Source: Kitasatospora sp. NBC_01266
Lineage (GTDB): Bacteria > Actinomycetota > Actinomycetes > Streptomycetales > Streptomycetaceae
DNA length: 64,000 nucleotides
Assembly (NCBI RefSeq): GCF_036242395.1
Contig: NZ_CP108458.1
Location: 3,596,001 to 3,660,000, forward strand
Reading direction: 5' to 3'
The notes beneath the pieces were generated by a model. It was given only the letters and a program-made list of their open reading frames with translations. It ran no database searches and was not told where the DNA came from. Position 1 is the stretch's first letter. Each line of letters opens with the position of its first letter. Shown in pieces: positions 1 through 9,794 of the stretch. Position numbers and translations under genes: made by a program.

Positions 1-405
1 CCAACGACCGTCACTCGAATGAGTTACGGCCTTCAGGGCCATCTCCACCACTGTACGTGGCCAACCCATTACGGATCAGCCGCATCGCGGGGCGAACGCC
101 GCTCTTTTGTGCTCAGCACGCGCGTCGGACGCCCGTCCGGCGCGCGCCGCGCACGCCGGAGTACGGCCCACCGGCAGCCCGGAGCGGCCGGCGCCGACAC
201 ACCGGGCCACCCGATTGCCACGGCTCATCCGACCGACTTCCCGCCCACTTGGTCCGTTTTTAAGGCTTTTGTACGATCATTGACTGTTGCGTAACTCTGT
301 GGGTGACTTGTCGGGAAGCGTGCTGTAAGTCATATTTCCAGGTGTCCACCCCGGCGCCTCGAAGCCTCGCCGAACGGCTGTCGGACGACTCGAAGGGAAT
401 GAGCC
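1..405. other. Non-coding region upstream of whiD
   Basis: No convincing gene is seen in these 405 bases; the open frames present have no recognisable product. In Streptomyces the neighbour beyond whiD is usually bldM, but nothing of it is recognisable here. The right half is less GC-rich than the surroundings and carries a plausible promoter for whiD (separate entry). Confidence 0.6.
308..336 (+). promoter_or_regulatory. Candidate whiD promoter
   Basis: TTGTCG at 308-313 and CATATT at 331-336 are separated by 17 bases, a reasonable match to a vegetative -35/-10 pair. This would put the transcript start near 343 and leave a leader of about 60 bases. A second TTGACT at 278-283 has no good -10 partner. 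whiD is developmentally controlled in Streptomyces, so other sigma factors may act here. Confidence 0.4.
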
Positions 406-720
406 ATGGCCGATTTCTCCCGTCTCCCCGGTCCGAACGCGGACCTCTGGGACTGGCAGCTCTCCGCCGCCTGCCGCGGCGTGGACAGTTCGCTCTTCTT
501 CCACCCGGAGGGCGAGCGCGGTGCGGCGCGCAGCTCGCGGGAGCAGAGCGCGAAGGAGGTCTGCATGCGCTGCCCGGTGCGGGCCCAGTGCGCGACCCAC
601 GCGCTGGCGGTCCGCGAGCCGTACGGCGTCTGGGGCGGCCTCACCGAGGACGAGCGCGAGGAGTTGCAGGGCCGCGCCCGCAACCGGCTGGCCGAGGTGC
701 CCGTGACCGTTCAGCAGTGA
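406..720 (+). CDS. whiD: WhiB-family iron-sulfur regulator WhiD
   Basis: A 104-residue Wbl protein. The four [4Fe-4S] cysteines are C23, C53, C56 and C62 (C-x29-C-x2-C-x5-C), followed by the GVWGG turn at residues 74-78 and a basic C-terminal tail typical of the DNA-binding part. The N-terminus (MADFSRLPGPNADLWDWQL) and the position near groES-groEL1 point to WhiD, which is needed for late sporulation in Streptomyces and works with the principal sigma factor. The start ATG has a GAAGGG ribosome-binding site. Family assignment is certain; the WhiD subtype is inferred from resemblance and neighbourhood. Confidence 0.9.
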   Translation: MADFSRLPGPNADLWDWQLSAACRGVDSSLFFHPEGERGAARSSREQSAKEVCMRCPVRAQCATHALAVREPYGVWGGLTEDEREELQGRARNRLAEVPVTVQQ

Positions 721-820
721 CCGCCCGGCGGTAGCAGAAACGTTTGCTCGACGTCAGCGCGCCGGTGTGCGGGCACCCCCGCCGACACCGTCGCCGGCCC
801 TGCGGACATCCCGAAGAGCC

Positions 821-1822
821 TTACCCCCGACGACCGGCCGCCACCGTGGCGAGCCGGTCGAGCATGAGCCCGACGGCCGGCACCTCGGCCAGGTCCGGCA
901 GGGTCAGCGCCACCACCTCACGCATCGCGGGCCGGCCGTCCGCCGCGTGCACCGGCACCGCCGCCACCGCGTCGTGCCGCACCGCGTCCAGCGCCAGGCG
1001 CGGCAGCACGGCGACCCCGAGACCCGCGGCCACCAGGCCGACCACCGCCGGGTAGTCGTCGGTGGCGAAGTCGATCCGGGGCGCGAAGCCGGCCTCGGCG
1101 CACAGCTCCACCAGTTGCCCGCGGCACTGCGGGCAGCCCGCGATCCACTGCTCCTCGGCCAGCTCGGCGAGCCGCACCGGGTGCTCCGCAGTGCGCTCGG
1201 CCAGCGGATGGCCGACCGGCAGCAGGCCGACCAGCGGGTCGTCCAGCAGCGGGCGCACCACCAGCTCGGACCAGTCACCGGCGGCCGCGGTCTCGGCGGC
1301 GGCCAGCACGGCGGCGGCCCGGGCCGACCGCGACACACCGTGCGCGGGGGTGCTCACCAGGTGCTCGCCCGGGTAGCGGAAGGCCAGCGCGATGTCGCAC
1401 TCACCGCCGCGCAGCATCGCCAGCGACTCCGGCGGCTCGGCCTCCACCAGCGACACGCGCACCCCCGGATGGGCGTCGCGCAGTCGGGCGACCGCGGGCG
1501 GCACCAGGGTGGAACTCGCGGTGGGGAAGGAGACCAGCCGCACCCGCCCGGCCCGCAGCCCGGCGATCGCGGCCACCTCCTGCTCGGCCGCCGAGAGGCC
1601 GGCCAGGATCCCCGAGGCGTGCTTGAGCAGCACCTCGCCGGCCTCGCTCAGCTGCACCCCGCGCCCGGAGCGGGCCACCAGCGGCAGGCCGACCGCCTTC
1701 TCCAGCGCCTTCATCTGCTGGCTGACCGCCGGCTGGGTGCACCCCAGCTCCCGCGAAGCGGCGGAGAACGACCCGGTACGGGCGACCGCGCGCAGCACAC
1801 GCAGATGACGAGCCTCGATCAT
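821..1822 (-). CDS. LysR-family transcriptional regulator
   Basis: 333 residues. The N-terminal 60 residues form a LysR winged helix-turn-helix (AASRELGCTQPAVSQQMKAL), followed by the two-lobed periplasmic-binding-protein-like effector domain. The effector domain includes a CPQCRGQLVELC stretch with three closely spaced cysteines, which could sense redox state or metal; that is speculation. No divergent partner gene of the kind LysR regulators often control is adjacent: upstream lie the 3' end of groEL and a terminator. The target is unknown. Confidence 0.85.
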   Translation of the reverse strand: MIEARHLRVLRAVARTGSFSAASRELGCTQPAVSQQMKALEKAVGLPLVARSGRGVQLSEAGEVLLKHASGILAGLSAAEQEVAAIAGLRAGRVRLVSFPTASSTLVPPAVARLRDAHPGVRVSLVEAEPPESLAMLRGGECDIALAFRYPGEHLVSTPAHGVSRSARAAAVLAAAETAAAGDWSELVVRPLLDDPLVGLLPVGHPLAERTAEHPVRLAELAEEQWIAGCPQCRGQLVELCAEAGFAPRIDFATDDYPAVVGLVAAGLGVAVLPRLALDAVRHDAVAAVPVHAADGRPAMREVVALTLPDLAEVPAVGLMLDRLATVAAGRRG

Positions 1823-1836
1823 GCGCCAAGGGTAGA

Positions 1837-1882
1837 CCGACGGCCCGGCACCCCCGGTTGAGCGGGGGTACCGGGCCGTCGG
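1837..1882. terminator. Hairpin terminator after groEL
   Basis: A 20-base arm (1837-1856) pairs with 1863-1882 around a 6-base loop with one mismatch. It lies between the groEL stop and the LysR start, so it probably ends the groES-groEL transcript. There is no U-tract, as is common in streptomycetes. Confidence 0.75.
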
Positions 1883-1913
1883 CCGGTCACGCTGTCGAAC
1901 TACCGACCAGGGG

Positions 1914-3581
<1,668 letters not shown>

Positions 3582-3675
3582 TCAGGTGTACCAACAACCG
3601 CGCCCCGGGCCCCTGTCACAACTGACACGGATCCGGGGCGGGCCAGGTGGCGGACCGTCAGGTCCGCCGGACTGC

Positions 3676-3981
3676 TTACTTCTCGACGATGGCGAGAACG
3701 TCGCGAGCCGAAAGGACGAGGTACTCCTCGCCCTTGTACTTCACCTCGGTGCCGCCGTACTTGGAGTACAGGACGACGTCGCCCACGGCGACGTCGAGCG
3801 GCAGGCGCTGGCCGTCCTCGAAGCGGCCCGGGCCGACGGCCAGGACAACGCCCTCCTGGGGCTTCTCCTTGGCGGTGTCCGGGATAACCAGGCCGGAGGC
3901 CGTGGTGGTCTCGGCGTCGAGCGGCTGGACCACGATGCGGTCCTCAAGCGGCTTGATGGCAACCTTGCTGGCGGTGGTCAC
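3676..3981 (-). CDS. groES: Co-chaperonin GroES
   Basis: 101 residues. It forms the heptameric lid of the GroEL cage. The N-terminus ([19 protein letters not shown]) and the C-terminal [15 protein letters not shown] are typical of the family, as is the mobile loop region around [20 protein letters not shown]. It is the first gene of the groES-groEL1 operon and lies about 95 bases downstream of the first of two CIRCE operators, so HrcA-type heat-shock repression is expected. Confidence 0.97.
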   Translation of the reverse strand: MTTASKVAIKPLEDRIVVQPLDAETTTASGLVIPDTAKEKPQEGVVLAVGPGRFEDGQRLPLDVAVGDVVLYSKYGGTEVKYKGEEYLVLSARDVLAIVEK

Positions 3982-4076
3982 GTCCGAGTTCCCCTTCGGA
4001 GATTACGGGGTTGTCTAACAGGTGAGTGGCGACACCGACGGCCTGCCGTCGCGGGGGTCAGGCCGGTACTGTCGCG

Positions 4077-4104
4077 TTAGCACTCCCCCAGGGGGGAGTG
4101 CCAA
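4077..4104. promoter_or_regulatory. CIRCE operator 1 (HrcA site)
   Basis: TTAGCACTC at 4077-4085 and GAGTGCCAA at 4096-4104 form the inverted repeat of the CIRCE element. By my count the spacer is 10 bases (consensus 9) and is itself a C-run/G-run palindrome. It sits at or just downstream of the expected groES transcription start. Confidence 0.85.
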
Positions 4105-4109
4105 GAACG

Positions 4110-4138
4110 ACCATAGGCCGCGGTTAGCACTCAGTCAA
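4110..4138 (-). promoter_or_regulatory. groES-groEL1 promoter
   Basis: On the minus strand TTGACT (4138-4133) and TATGGT (4115-4110) are separated by 17 bases. The -35 hexamer lies inside the spacer of CIRCE 2, and the expected start, near 4103, falls at the edge of CIRCE 1. HrcA at either site would block polymerase. Confidence 0.75.
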
Positions 4139-4150
4139 CCAGAGTGCCAA
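4124..4150. promoter_or_regulatory. CIRCE operator 2 (HrcA site)
   Basis: TTAGCACTC at 4124-4132, nine bases, then GAGTGCCAA at 4142-4150: a standard 9-N9-9 CIRCE with one mismatch between arms. It covers the -35 region of the groES promoter and ends about 40 bases before the divergent methyltransferase gene. Confidence 0.9.
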
Positions 4151-4190
4151 CGGCGCGCGGGGCGAATCGCCGGACCTGGACAATGGCCGG

Positions 4191-5378
4191 GTGGAGACCG
4201 AGATCTTTGAGCAGCTGCTGACCGACCAGGGGCAGCGGCTGCTGGCCGAACTGCGCGAGTACGCCCCCGGCGAGGAGCTGGCGCTGGCCACCCGGCTGCG
4301 GCGGGAGCACCCGGCGGAGCTGGTCTCGGCGGCGCTGGGGCAGGCCCGGCTGCGGCAGCGGGCGCAGGCGAAGTTCGGGGACGACGCGGCGCGGATGTAC
4401 TTCACGCCCAACGGGGTCGAGCAGTCCACCCGGCGCAGCGTGGCCCAGTGGCGGGCGGCCCGGTTCCAGCAGCTCGGGGTGGCGCGGCTGGCCGACCTGT
4501 GCGCCGGGATCGGCGGTGACGCGATCGCGCTGGCGCGGGCCGGGATCTCGGTCCTGGCGGTCGACCGCTCCCCGCTGACCTGCGCGGTCGCGGCGGCCAA
4601 CGCGGCCTCGCTGGGCCTGTCCGAGCTGATCGAGGTGCGCTGCGCGGACGTGGCCGAGGTGCGCGTCGACGGTTTCGACGCCGTCTTCACCGACCCCGCC
4701 CGACGCACCGACCGGGGCCGGGTCTTCGACCCCGCCGCCTACTCACCGCCGCTCTCCTGGGCGATCGAGGCCGGCCGGCGCACCCGGTTCGGCGCACTCA
4801 AGGTGGCGCCCGGCATCCCGCACGAGGCGGTCCCGCAGGACGCGCAGGCGGAGTGGGTCTCCGACCACGGCGAGGTCAAGGAGGCGGTGCTCTGGTTCGG
4901 CACCGCCCCGGCCGCCGACGAGCCGCACCGGGCCACCCTGCTGCCGGGGCCGCACACCCTCTCCGGCGGCCGGCTCCCCGACCCGCCGGCCGGCCCGGTG
5001 CGCCGCTACCTCTACGAGCCGGACGGCGCGGTGATCCGCGCCCACCTGGTCGCCGAGGTCGCCGGGCAGCTCGGCGCCACCCTGATCGACCCGATGATCG
5101 CCTACCTGACCTCGGACCAGCTGCTCCCCACCCCGTACGCCCACGCGTACGAGATCACCGACGTGCTGCCGTTCAACGTCAAGAAGCTCAAGGCCCTGCT
5201 GCGGCAGCGCGCGGTGGGCACCGTGGTGATCAAGAAGCGCGGCATCGGGCTGACCCCGGAGGAGCTGCGCCGGCAGCTGAAGCCCGCGGGGCCGAACTCG
5301 GCGACCGTCTTCCTGACCCGGGTCGCCGACGCCCCCACCATGCTGCTGGCTCAGCCTGCGGTCGGCGCCTGGATGTAG
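4191..5378 (+). CDS. Predicted class I SAM-dependent methyltransferase with THUMP-like C-terminus
   Basis: 395 residues from a GTG start. SAM-binding motif I (DLCAGIGGDAIALARAG) is at residues 102-118, the acidic motif II residue is D125, and the catalytic-type TDPAR is at 167-171. The C-terminal part resembles the THUMP-like domain found in a conserved actinobacterial family, which suggests an RNA substrate; the real substrate is unknown. It is divergent from groES, so its promoter region overlaps the CIRCE sites. Its last 28 bases overlap the convergent deacetylase gene. Confidence 0.8.
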   Translation: METEIFEQLLTDQGQRLLAELREYAPGEELALATRLRREHPAELVSAALGQARLRQRAQAKFGDDAARMYFTPNGVEQSTRRSVAQWRAARFQQLGVARLADLCAGIGGDAIALARAGISVLAVDRSPLTCAVAAANAASLGLSELIEVRCADVAEVRVDGFDAVFTDPARRTDRGRVFDPAAYSPPLSWAIEAGRRTRFGALKVAPGIPHEAVPQDAQAEWVSDHGEVKEAVLWFGTAPAADEPHRATLLPGPHTLSGGRLPDPPAGPVRRYLYEPDGAVIRAHLVAEVAGQLGATLIDPMIAYLTSDQLLPTPYAHAYEITDVLPFNVKKLKALLRQRAVGTVVIKKRGIGLTPEELRRQLKPAGPNSATVFLTRVADAPTMLLAQPAVGAWM

Positions 5379-6277
5379 TCCTCCAGCCGGGCCACCGAGA
5401 AGCCCTGCTCCTGGATCCGGCTGAGCAGTTCGCCGAACATCTCGGTCATCGTCTCGCCCTTGAGGTCCTTGGGACCCCGGAAGTGGGCCAGGATGATGTC
5501 ACCGGACTTCAGCTTCTTGTCGGCGGCCTGGTACTGCATGTCGTGGATCTGCATCGACTCGCGCCACAGCACGACCGCCCGCGGGCCGCACTGCTGGACG
5601 GCGCTGTTGAGCGTCGCGGTGTTGGCGCCGTCACCGTAGGGCGGTCGGAACAGGAACGGCGCGGCCCCGTACTGCTGGGTGAGCACCTGCTGGTCGCCGC
5701 AGACCTCGTTCTTCTGCGCGGCGGCGGACACGGTGCTCATCTGCGGGTGGTGCAGCGTGTGGTTCTGGATGTGGTTGCCGGCGGCCTGCAGCGGCTTGAA
5801 GTAGCTGTAGTCGTTCTTGATCGCGTCGTCCATCAGGAACATGGTGACCGGGATCTTCAGGTCGTTCATCATGTCGATGAACTTGGGGTCCTTCTCCGCA
5901 CCGTCGTCGAGGGTCACGAAGACCACCTTGTCGGTGGTGGGGATCGAGCTGATCACCGGCACCTGGCCGGTCCTGGTGAGCTTGACCGGCTTGTCGGCGG
6001 GCGCCGCCGGCGCGGCGGGCAGCGGCTGCAGGTGCCACTTGGCCCAGGCCGCCGCCGACACCTGGCCGGCCGCGGCGGCCGCACCGCTGGGCGCGGCACT
6101 CGAGGGGGCGGCGGCCGACGGCGGCACGGCGGCCGGGGTGCTCTGCGGCGCCACCGCGTTCTGCTGCCCCCCGGCACCGCCGCCGCTGCCGCCGCAACCG
6201 CTGACCGAGACGGCGGCGACCAACGCGAGCGAGCCCGCCGTGTACGCCGTCAGCCGGCTCCTCTGGTACGTCTTCAC
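5351..6277 (-). CDS. Lipoprotein polysaccharide deacetylase (NodB-type)
   Basis: 308 residues with a lipoprotein signal: basic MKTYQRSR, a hydrophobic stretch, and a lipobox ending at C28 (VSGC). A Gly/Ala/Pro-rich linker of about 60 residues follows, then a NodB domain. Seen are VTLDDG (usually TFDDG), the metal-binding HTLHH, and RPPYG, so the zinc-dependent deacetylase site looks mostly intact. It should remove acetyl groups from a cell-wall glycan, perhaps peptidoglycan, on the outer face of the membrane. The 3' end overlaps the methyltransferase gene tail to tail. Confidence 0.85.
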   Translation of the reverse strand: MKTYQRSRLTAYTAGSLALVAAVSVSGCGGSGGGAGGQQNAVAPQSTPAAVPPSAAAPSSAAPSGAAAAAGQVSAAAWAKWHLQPLPAAPAAPADKPVKLTRTGQVPVISSIPTTDKVVFVTLDDGAEKDPKFIDMMNDLKIPVTMFLMDDAIKNDYSYFKPLQAAGNHIQNHTLHHPQMSTVSAAAQKNEVCGDQQVLTQQYGAAPFLFRPPYGDGANTATLNSAVQQCGPRAVVLWRESMQIHDMQYQAADKKLKSGDIILAHFRGPKDLKGETMTEMFGELLSRIQEQGFSVARLEDYIQAPTAG

Positions 6278-6330
6278 GGCGCGCCGCTCCCCATGCTGTT
6301 GTGTGCGATCAGCTCTCTCGGCCCCGAACG

Positions 6331-6597
6331 CTACCTTGCTTCGGTCACGTACTCACGCTGGAAGGACCACCGGTGCACGGGGCGTGCCAACAGGTCTGAC
6401 GCAGGCTCAGGCGGCGCCACCGGTTCGGTGCCCGGCGCCCACCAGCTGATCAGCAGCACCCGCTCCCCCGGCGCGCTGAGCAGCTCGACCCGCTCGGCCG
6501 CCGCGAGCGCGGGCACCGCGTACTCGCGTGCCCAGCCCAGCAGTTCGGCCCCGCGCCCCGGGGCGGCCTTGGCCTCCCACATCGCCACCTCGGTCAC
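6331..6597 (-). CDS. Small conserved-looking protein coupled to tsaD
   Basis: 88 residues from GTG at 6597, whose GTGA overlaps the tsaD stop, so translation is probably coupled. The protein begins [19 protein letters not shown] and has a short alpha/beta pattern that could be a dimeric ferredoxin-like (ABM-type) fold. I do not recognise a function. A longer frame up to 6786 exists, but it lies antisense-free inside tsaD in another frame and reads as arginine-rich nonsense, so the short start is preferred. Confidence 0.65.
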   Translation of the reverse strand: MTEVAMWEAKAAPGRGAELLGWAREYAVPALAAAERVELLSAPGERVLLISWWAPGTEPVAPPEPASDLLARPVHRWSFQREYVTEAR

Positions 6598-7700
6598 GCC
6601 CGGCCGCCGTCCAGCGCGCGGTAGGCCTCGCCGTGGACGTCCCCGTGCCCGAGCGGCGCGGCCGGCACCGAGACCTCGGTGAGCGGCAGCGAGGAGTCGG
6701 CCGAGAGGTCGAAGGACGAGGTCGGCCGGTTGCGCCAGACCATCTCCGCGCCGAGCGCCGCGACCATCGCGCCGTTGTCGGTGCACAGGCCCGGCCGCGG
6801 CACCCGCAGCCGGATGCCCGCCCGCTCGCAGCGCTGTTCGGCCATCGCGCGCAGCCGGGAGTTGGCCGCCACCCCGCCGCCGATCATCAGGTGGTCCACG
6901 TCGTGCTCCTGGCAGGCCTTGATCGCCTTGCGGGTCAGCACATCGGTGACCGCCTCCTGGAAGGAGGCCGCGACGTCCGCCACCGGCACCTCCTCGCCGG
7001 CCCGCCGCTTGGCCTCCACCCAGCGGGCCACCGCGGTCTTCAGTCCGGAGAACGAGAAGTCGAACGCGGGGTCCTTCGGGCCGCTCAGGCCGCGCGGGAA
7101 GTGGATCGCCTTGCGGTCGCCCTCGCGGGCCATCCGGTCCACCACCGGGCCGCCGGGGAACCCGAGGCCGAGCACCCGGGCCACCTTGTCGAAGGCCTCG
7201 CCCGCCGCGTCGTCGATGGTGGCGCCGAGCGGGCGCACGTCGCTGGTGATGTCGCCGGTGAGCAGCAGCGAGGAGTGGCCGCCGGAGACCAGCAGGGCCA
7301 TCGTCGGCTCGGGCAGCCGGCCGTGCTCCAGCTGGTCGACGCAGATGTGCGAGGCGAGGTGGTTGACGCCGTAGAGCGGCTTGTCCAGCGCCCAGGCGTA
7401 CGCCTTGGCGGCGCTGACCCCGACCAGCAGCGCGCCGGCCAGACCGGGGCCGGCCGTGACCGCGATGCCGTCCAGGTCACTGGCCTTGATCCCGGCGGTG
7501 TCCAGCGCGCGCTGGATGGTGGGGACCATCTCCTCCAGGTGGGCGCGGCTGGCGATCTCCGGGACCACACCGCCGAACCGGGCGTGGTCGTTGACGCTGG
7601 AGGCCACCGCGTCGGCCAGCAGGGTGGTGCCGCGCACGATGCCGACGCCGGTCTCGTCGCAGGAGGTCTCGATGCCCAGGACGAGCGGTTCGTCAGCCAT
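6594..7700 (-). CDS. tsaD: tRNA N6-adenosine threonylcarbamoyltransferase TsaD
   Basis: 368 residues of the Kae1/Qri7/YgjD family. TsaD transfers threonylcarbamoyl from TC-AMP to A37 of ANN-decoding tRNAs, giving t6A, together with TsaB and TsaE. The N-terminus [11 protein letters not shown] and the metal-site stretches around EIASRAH and NHLASH are present. The ATG overlaps the end of rimI by 8 bases and the stop overlaps the next small gene, so tsaB-rimI-tsaD-orf is one tightly packed operon. Confidence 0.96.
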   Translation of the reverse strand: MADEPLVLGIETSCDETGVGIVRGTTLLADAVASSVNDHARFGGVVPEIASRAHLEEMVPTIQRALDTAGIKASDLDGIAVTAGPGLAGALLVGVSAAKAYAWALDKPLYGVNHLASHICVDQLEHGRLPEPTMALLVSGGHSSLLLTGDITSDVRPLGATIDDAAGEAFDKVARVLGLGFPGGPVVDRMAREGDRKAIHFPRGLSGPKDPAFDFSFSGLKTAVARWVEAKRRAGEEVPVADVAASFQEAVTDVLTRKAIKACQEHDVDHLMIGGGVAANSRLRAMAEQRCERAGIRLRVPRPGLCTDNGAMVAALGAEMVWRNRPTSSFDLSADSSLPLTEVSVPAAPLGHGDVHGEAYRALDGGRA

Positions 7701-8205
7701 GGTCTTCCTCGGTCTCGTTCTCGTTTCGGTGGTCGCGGCGCATCACCAGCGCGTCCACGTTGGCCGGCTGGTAGTAGCCGCGCCGGATGCCGATCGGCGC
7801 GAAGCCGAAGCGCTCGTAGAGGCGCTGGGCGCGGAAGTTGTCGATCCGCACCTCCAGCAGCAGCTCGGTGCAGCCGCGCCGGACGGACTCCTCGACCAGG
7901 TCGGCGAGCAGCGCCGCGCCCAGTCCCCGGCCCTGGTAGCGGTCGTCGACCGCGATGGTCTGCACGTCCGCCTCGGCGGGGCCCGCCATCAGGCCGGCGT
8001 AGCCGACGATGCTGCCGTCCTCGGTGGTGGCCACCGTGTAGTGGCGGCTGCCGCCGGGGTGCGCGTCGGCCAGCTCCGACCAGTACATCCCGGCCGACCA
8101 GGCGTCCTCCGGGAAGAGCCGGGGCTCCAGCTCCAGCACCGGGGCGATGTCCCACCAGCGCATCGGGCGCAGCGTGATCCTGGTGGTGCGGGTGCCCGCG
8201 GTCAC
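7693..8205 (-). CDS. rimI: Ribosomal protein S18 alanine N-acetyltransferase RimI
   Basis: 170 residues, GNAT fold. The acetyl-CoA-binding Q/R-x-x-G-x-G/A segment reads [11 protein letters not shown], followed by a C-terminal [21 protein letters not shown] typical of RimI. It begins at GTG overlapping the tsaB stop and ends inside tsaD. Placement between tsaB and tsaD is the usual actinobacterial arrangement. Confidence 0.92.
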   Translation of the reverse strand: MTAGTRTTRITLRPMRWWDIAPVLELEPRLFPEDAWSAGMYWSELADAHPGGSRHYTVATTEDGSIVGYAGLMAGPAEADVQTIAVDDRYQGRGLGAALLADLVEESVRRGCTELLLEVRIDNFRAQRLYERFGFAPIGIRRGYYQPANVDALVMRRDHRNENETEEDHG

Positions 8206-8855
8206 GCCGGCAGCACCGCCTTGTAGCCGGTGGGGACCTGGGCGTCGGGGCGGCGCAGGTAGAGCGGCAGCGGCGGCAGCAGCTCGCGCCCGGCGGCCAG
8301 CTCGGTGACCGCGAAGTCGGCCAGCGCGCCGGCCGACAGGTGCTCGGGCCCGTGCGCGCCGGGGAAGGTCTCGGGATAGAGCAGCGCGCCGGCGCCGACC
8401 GAGGCCGCGCGGACCGTCAGGTCGCCGGGCCGGTCCACCGCCGGGCCCTCGACGCGGTGCCCCGCCGCGTCGTAGTCGGCCCAGTAGACCTCCTTGCGAC
8501 GCGCGTCGGTGGCCGCCGTGAACGGGCCGGTCAGGCCCTCGGCGCGGGCCTGCCGGGCGATCGCGTCCAGCGTGCAGACGCCGTGCACCGGCAGGTCGAG
8601 CGCGTGCCCGAGCGCGGCGGCGGTGGCCAGGCCCACCCGCAGCCCGGTGTACGGCCCCGGGCCGACGCCGACCGCGATCGCGGTCAGCTCGCGCTTGTCC
8701 ACGCCGGCCTCGGCGAGCACCCGCACGATCGTGGGCAGCAGCAGTTCGCCGTGGCGCCGGGCGTCGACCTGGTAGGTCTGCGCCAGGACGGCCGCGCCGT
8801 CATGGACGGCGGCGGTGACGGCGGGGGTAGCGGTGTCGAACGCGAGCAGCAGCAC
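8202..8855 (-). CDS. tsaB: t6A biosynthesis protein TsaB
   Basis: 217 residues, an ASKHA-fold partner that dimerises with TsaD. LLLAFDTATPAVT at the N-terminus and GVGPGPYTGLRVG near residue 70 are diagnostic. It starts with GTG and is the first gene of the cluster; tsaE lies about 1.4 kb away, separated by a divergent secreted-protein gene and a small ORF. Confidence 0.94.
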   Translation of the reverse strand: MLLLAFDTATPAVTAAVHDGAAVLAQTYQVDARRHGELLLPTIVRVLAEAGVDKRELTAIAVGVGPGPYTGLRVGLATAAALGHALDLPVHGVCTLDAIARQARAEGLTGPFTAATDARRKEVYWADYDAAGHRVEGPAVDRPGDLTVRAASVGAGALLYPETFPGAHGPEHLSAGALADFAVTELAAGRELLPPLPLYLRRPDAQVPTGYKAVLPA

Positions 8856-8987
8856 TCGTCCAGGTTAGAGGGTCGCCGGAGTCGATCATTTGTCCCCATA
8901 CGGAACACACGTTCAAGAGGTCCCTGGGGCCCGCCCGGAACCTGGCACGATGGGGCTTCACGGCCCTACGAAGAACGGGAGTGCGCG

Positions 8988-9563
8988 GTGGCGATGAAGG
9001 GTCCTGCAGTCGCGGTCACCGGTCTGACCCTGAGCGCCATGGCGCTGGTCGCGCTGCTGGCCGTCCAGGCCGAGGGCTCCGCCACCCGGGCCACGGCCGC
9101 CCAGCCGCCGCCCAGCGCGAGCACCTCACCGGGCGGTTCGCCGCCCCCCGGCCCCGACGCCTCGCCCAGCGCTCCGCCGCTGCCCAAGGCCGCGGAGGGC
9201 AGCACCCTGCGGGTGGTCTACTCGGTGGGCGCCAAGGAGATCTGGCTGGTCGACCCGGAGAAGACCCCCGAGGTCCAGGCCGCGTTCCCGGTGCAACCCG
9301 GCTCGGTCAACCCGGCACCGGGCACCTACACCGTCTACAGCCGATCGCCCACCGGGACCGGGAGCGACGGCAAGCAGATCGAGCACGTGGTCCGGTTCAC
9401 TCAGCAGGGTGGTGTCGTCTTCGGCTTCAGCGCGGCGCTGGACGGCTCCACCGCGCCGGCCGACCCGAAGGCCAAGACCGGCGGCATCCGGTTCGACCGG
9501 GCCGACGGTCAGACGCTCTGGGACTTCGCCCCGGACGGCACCCGGGTGCAGGTGGTCGGCTGA
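8988..9563 (+). CDS. Predicted secreted or membrane-anchored protein
   Basis: 191 residues from GTG 8988, which has GGGAG six bases upstream; ATG 8994 is the alternative. A signal peptide or anchor spans about residues 3-28, then comes a Pro/Ser-rich linker of some 40 residues (PPPSAS...PSAPPLPKA), then a roughly 120-residue folded part with short beta-like strands (STLRVVYSVGAKEIWLVD) and no recognised catalytic motif. The function is unknown. It is divergent from tsaB, and its end overlaps the small minus-strand ORF below. Confidence 0.7.
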   Translation: MAMKGPAVAVTGLTLSAMALVALLAVQAEGSATRATAAQPPPSASTSPGGSPPPGPDASPSAPPLPKAAEGSTLRVVYSVGAKEIWLVDPEKTPEVQAAFPVQPGSVNPAPGTYTVYSRSPTGTGSDGKQIEHVVRFTQQGGVVFGFSAALDGSTAPADPKAKTGGIRFDRADGQTLWDFAPDGTRVQVVG

Positions 9564-9697
9564 GCCGGCTCGCCGGGCTTCGGCGGGGTGCAGACGGCCC
9601 TCGCCGCGGCGGTGGCGGCCAGCAGGCGGTCCATCGGCACCCGCTCGGCCGCCTCGGCGACGTCCTTGGTCATGGTCACGGGGGTGCTGCTCGTCAT
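9509..9697 (-). CDS. Possible small ORF behind an iron-box-like palindrome
   Basis: 62 residues from ATG 9697, with GGGAG about seven bases upstream; a longer frame begins at 9721. The protein starts MTSSTPVTMTKDVAEAAERV and has a helical first half and a Pro-rich, two-cysteine tail. The last 55 bases overlap the 3' end of the convergent secreted-protein gene, which weakens the case for the C-terminus. No family is recognised. The good ribosome-binding site and the palindrome 15 bases before the start argue that something is expressed. Confidence 0.45.
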   Translation of the reverse strand: MTSSTPVTMTKDVAEAAERVPMDRLLAATAAARAVCTPPKPGEPAQPTTCTRVPSGAKSQSV

Positions 9698-9711
9698 GAT
9701 GGACTCCCTAG

Positions 9712-9730
9712 TTAGGCACACCTAACCTGA
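9712..9730 (-). promoter_or_regulatory. Iron-box-like palindrome (DmdR/IdeR-type site)
   Basis: The minus strand reads TCAGGTTAGGTGTGCCTAA, matching the actinobacterial 19-base iron box at 14 positions by hand alignment, including both outer arms. It lies 15-33 bases before the ATG of the small ORF, where a bound Fe(II)-repressor would block transcription. It could also just be a chance palindrome. Confidence 0.45.
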
Positions 9731-9794
9731 AAGCCCATCCCATCACGTCGGCAGCGGTGGCCGCAACAGGATGCCGACACGATGTCGGAAAGCG

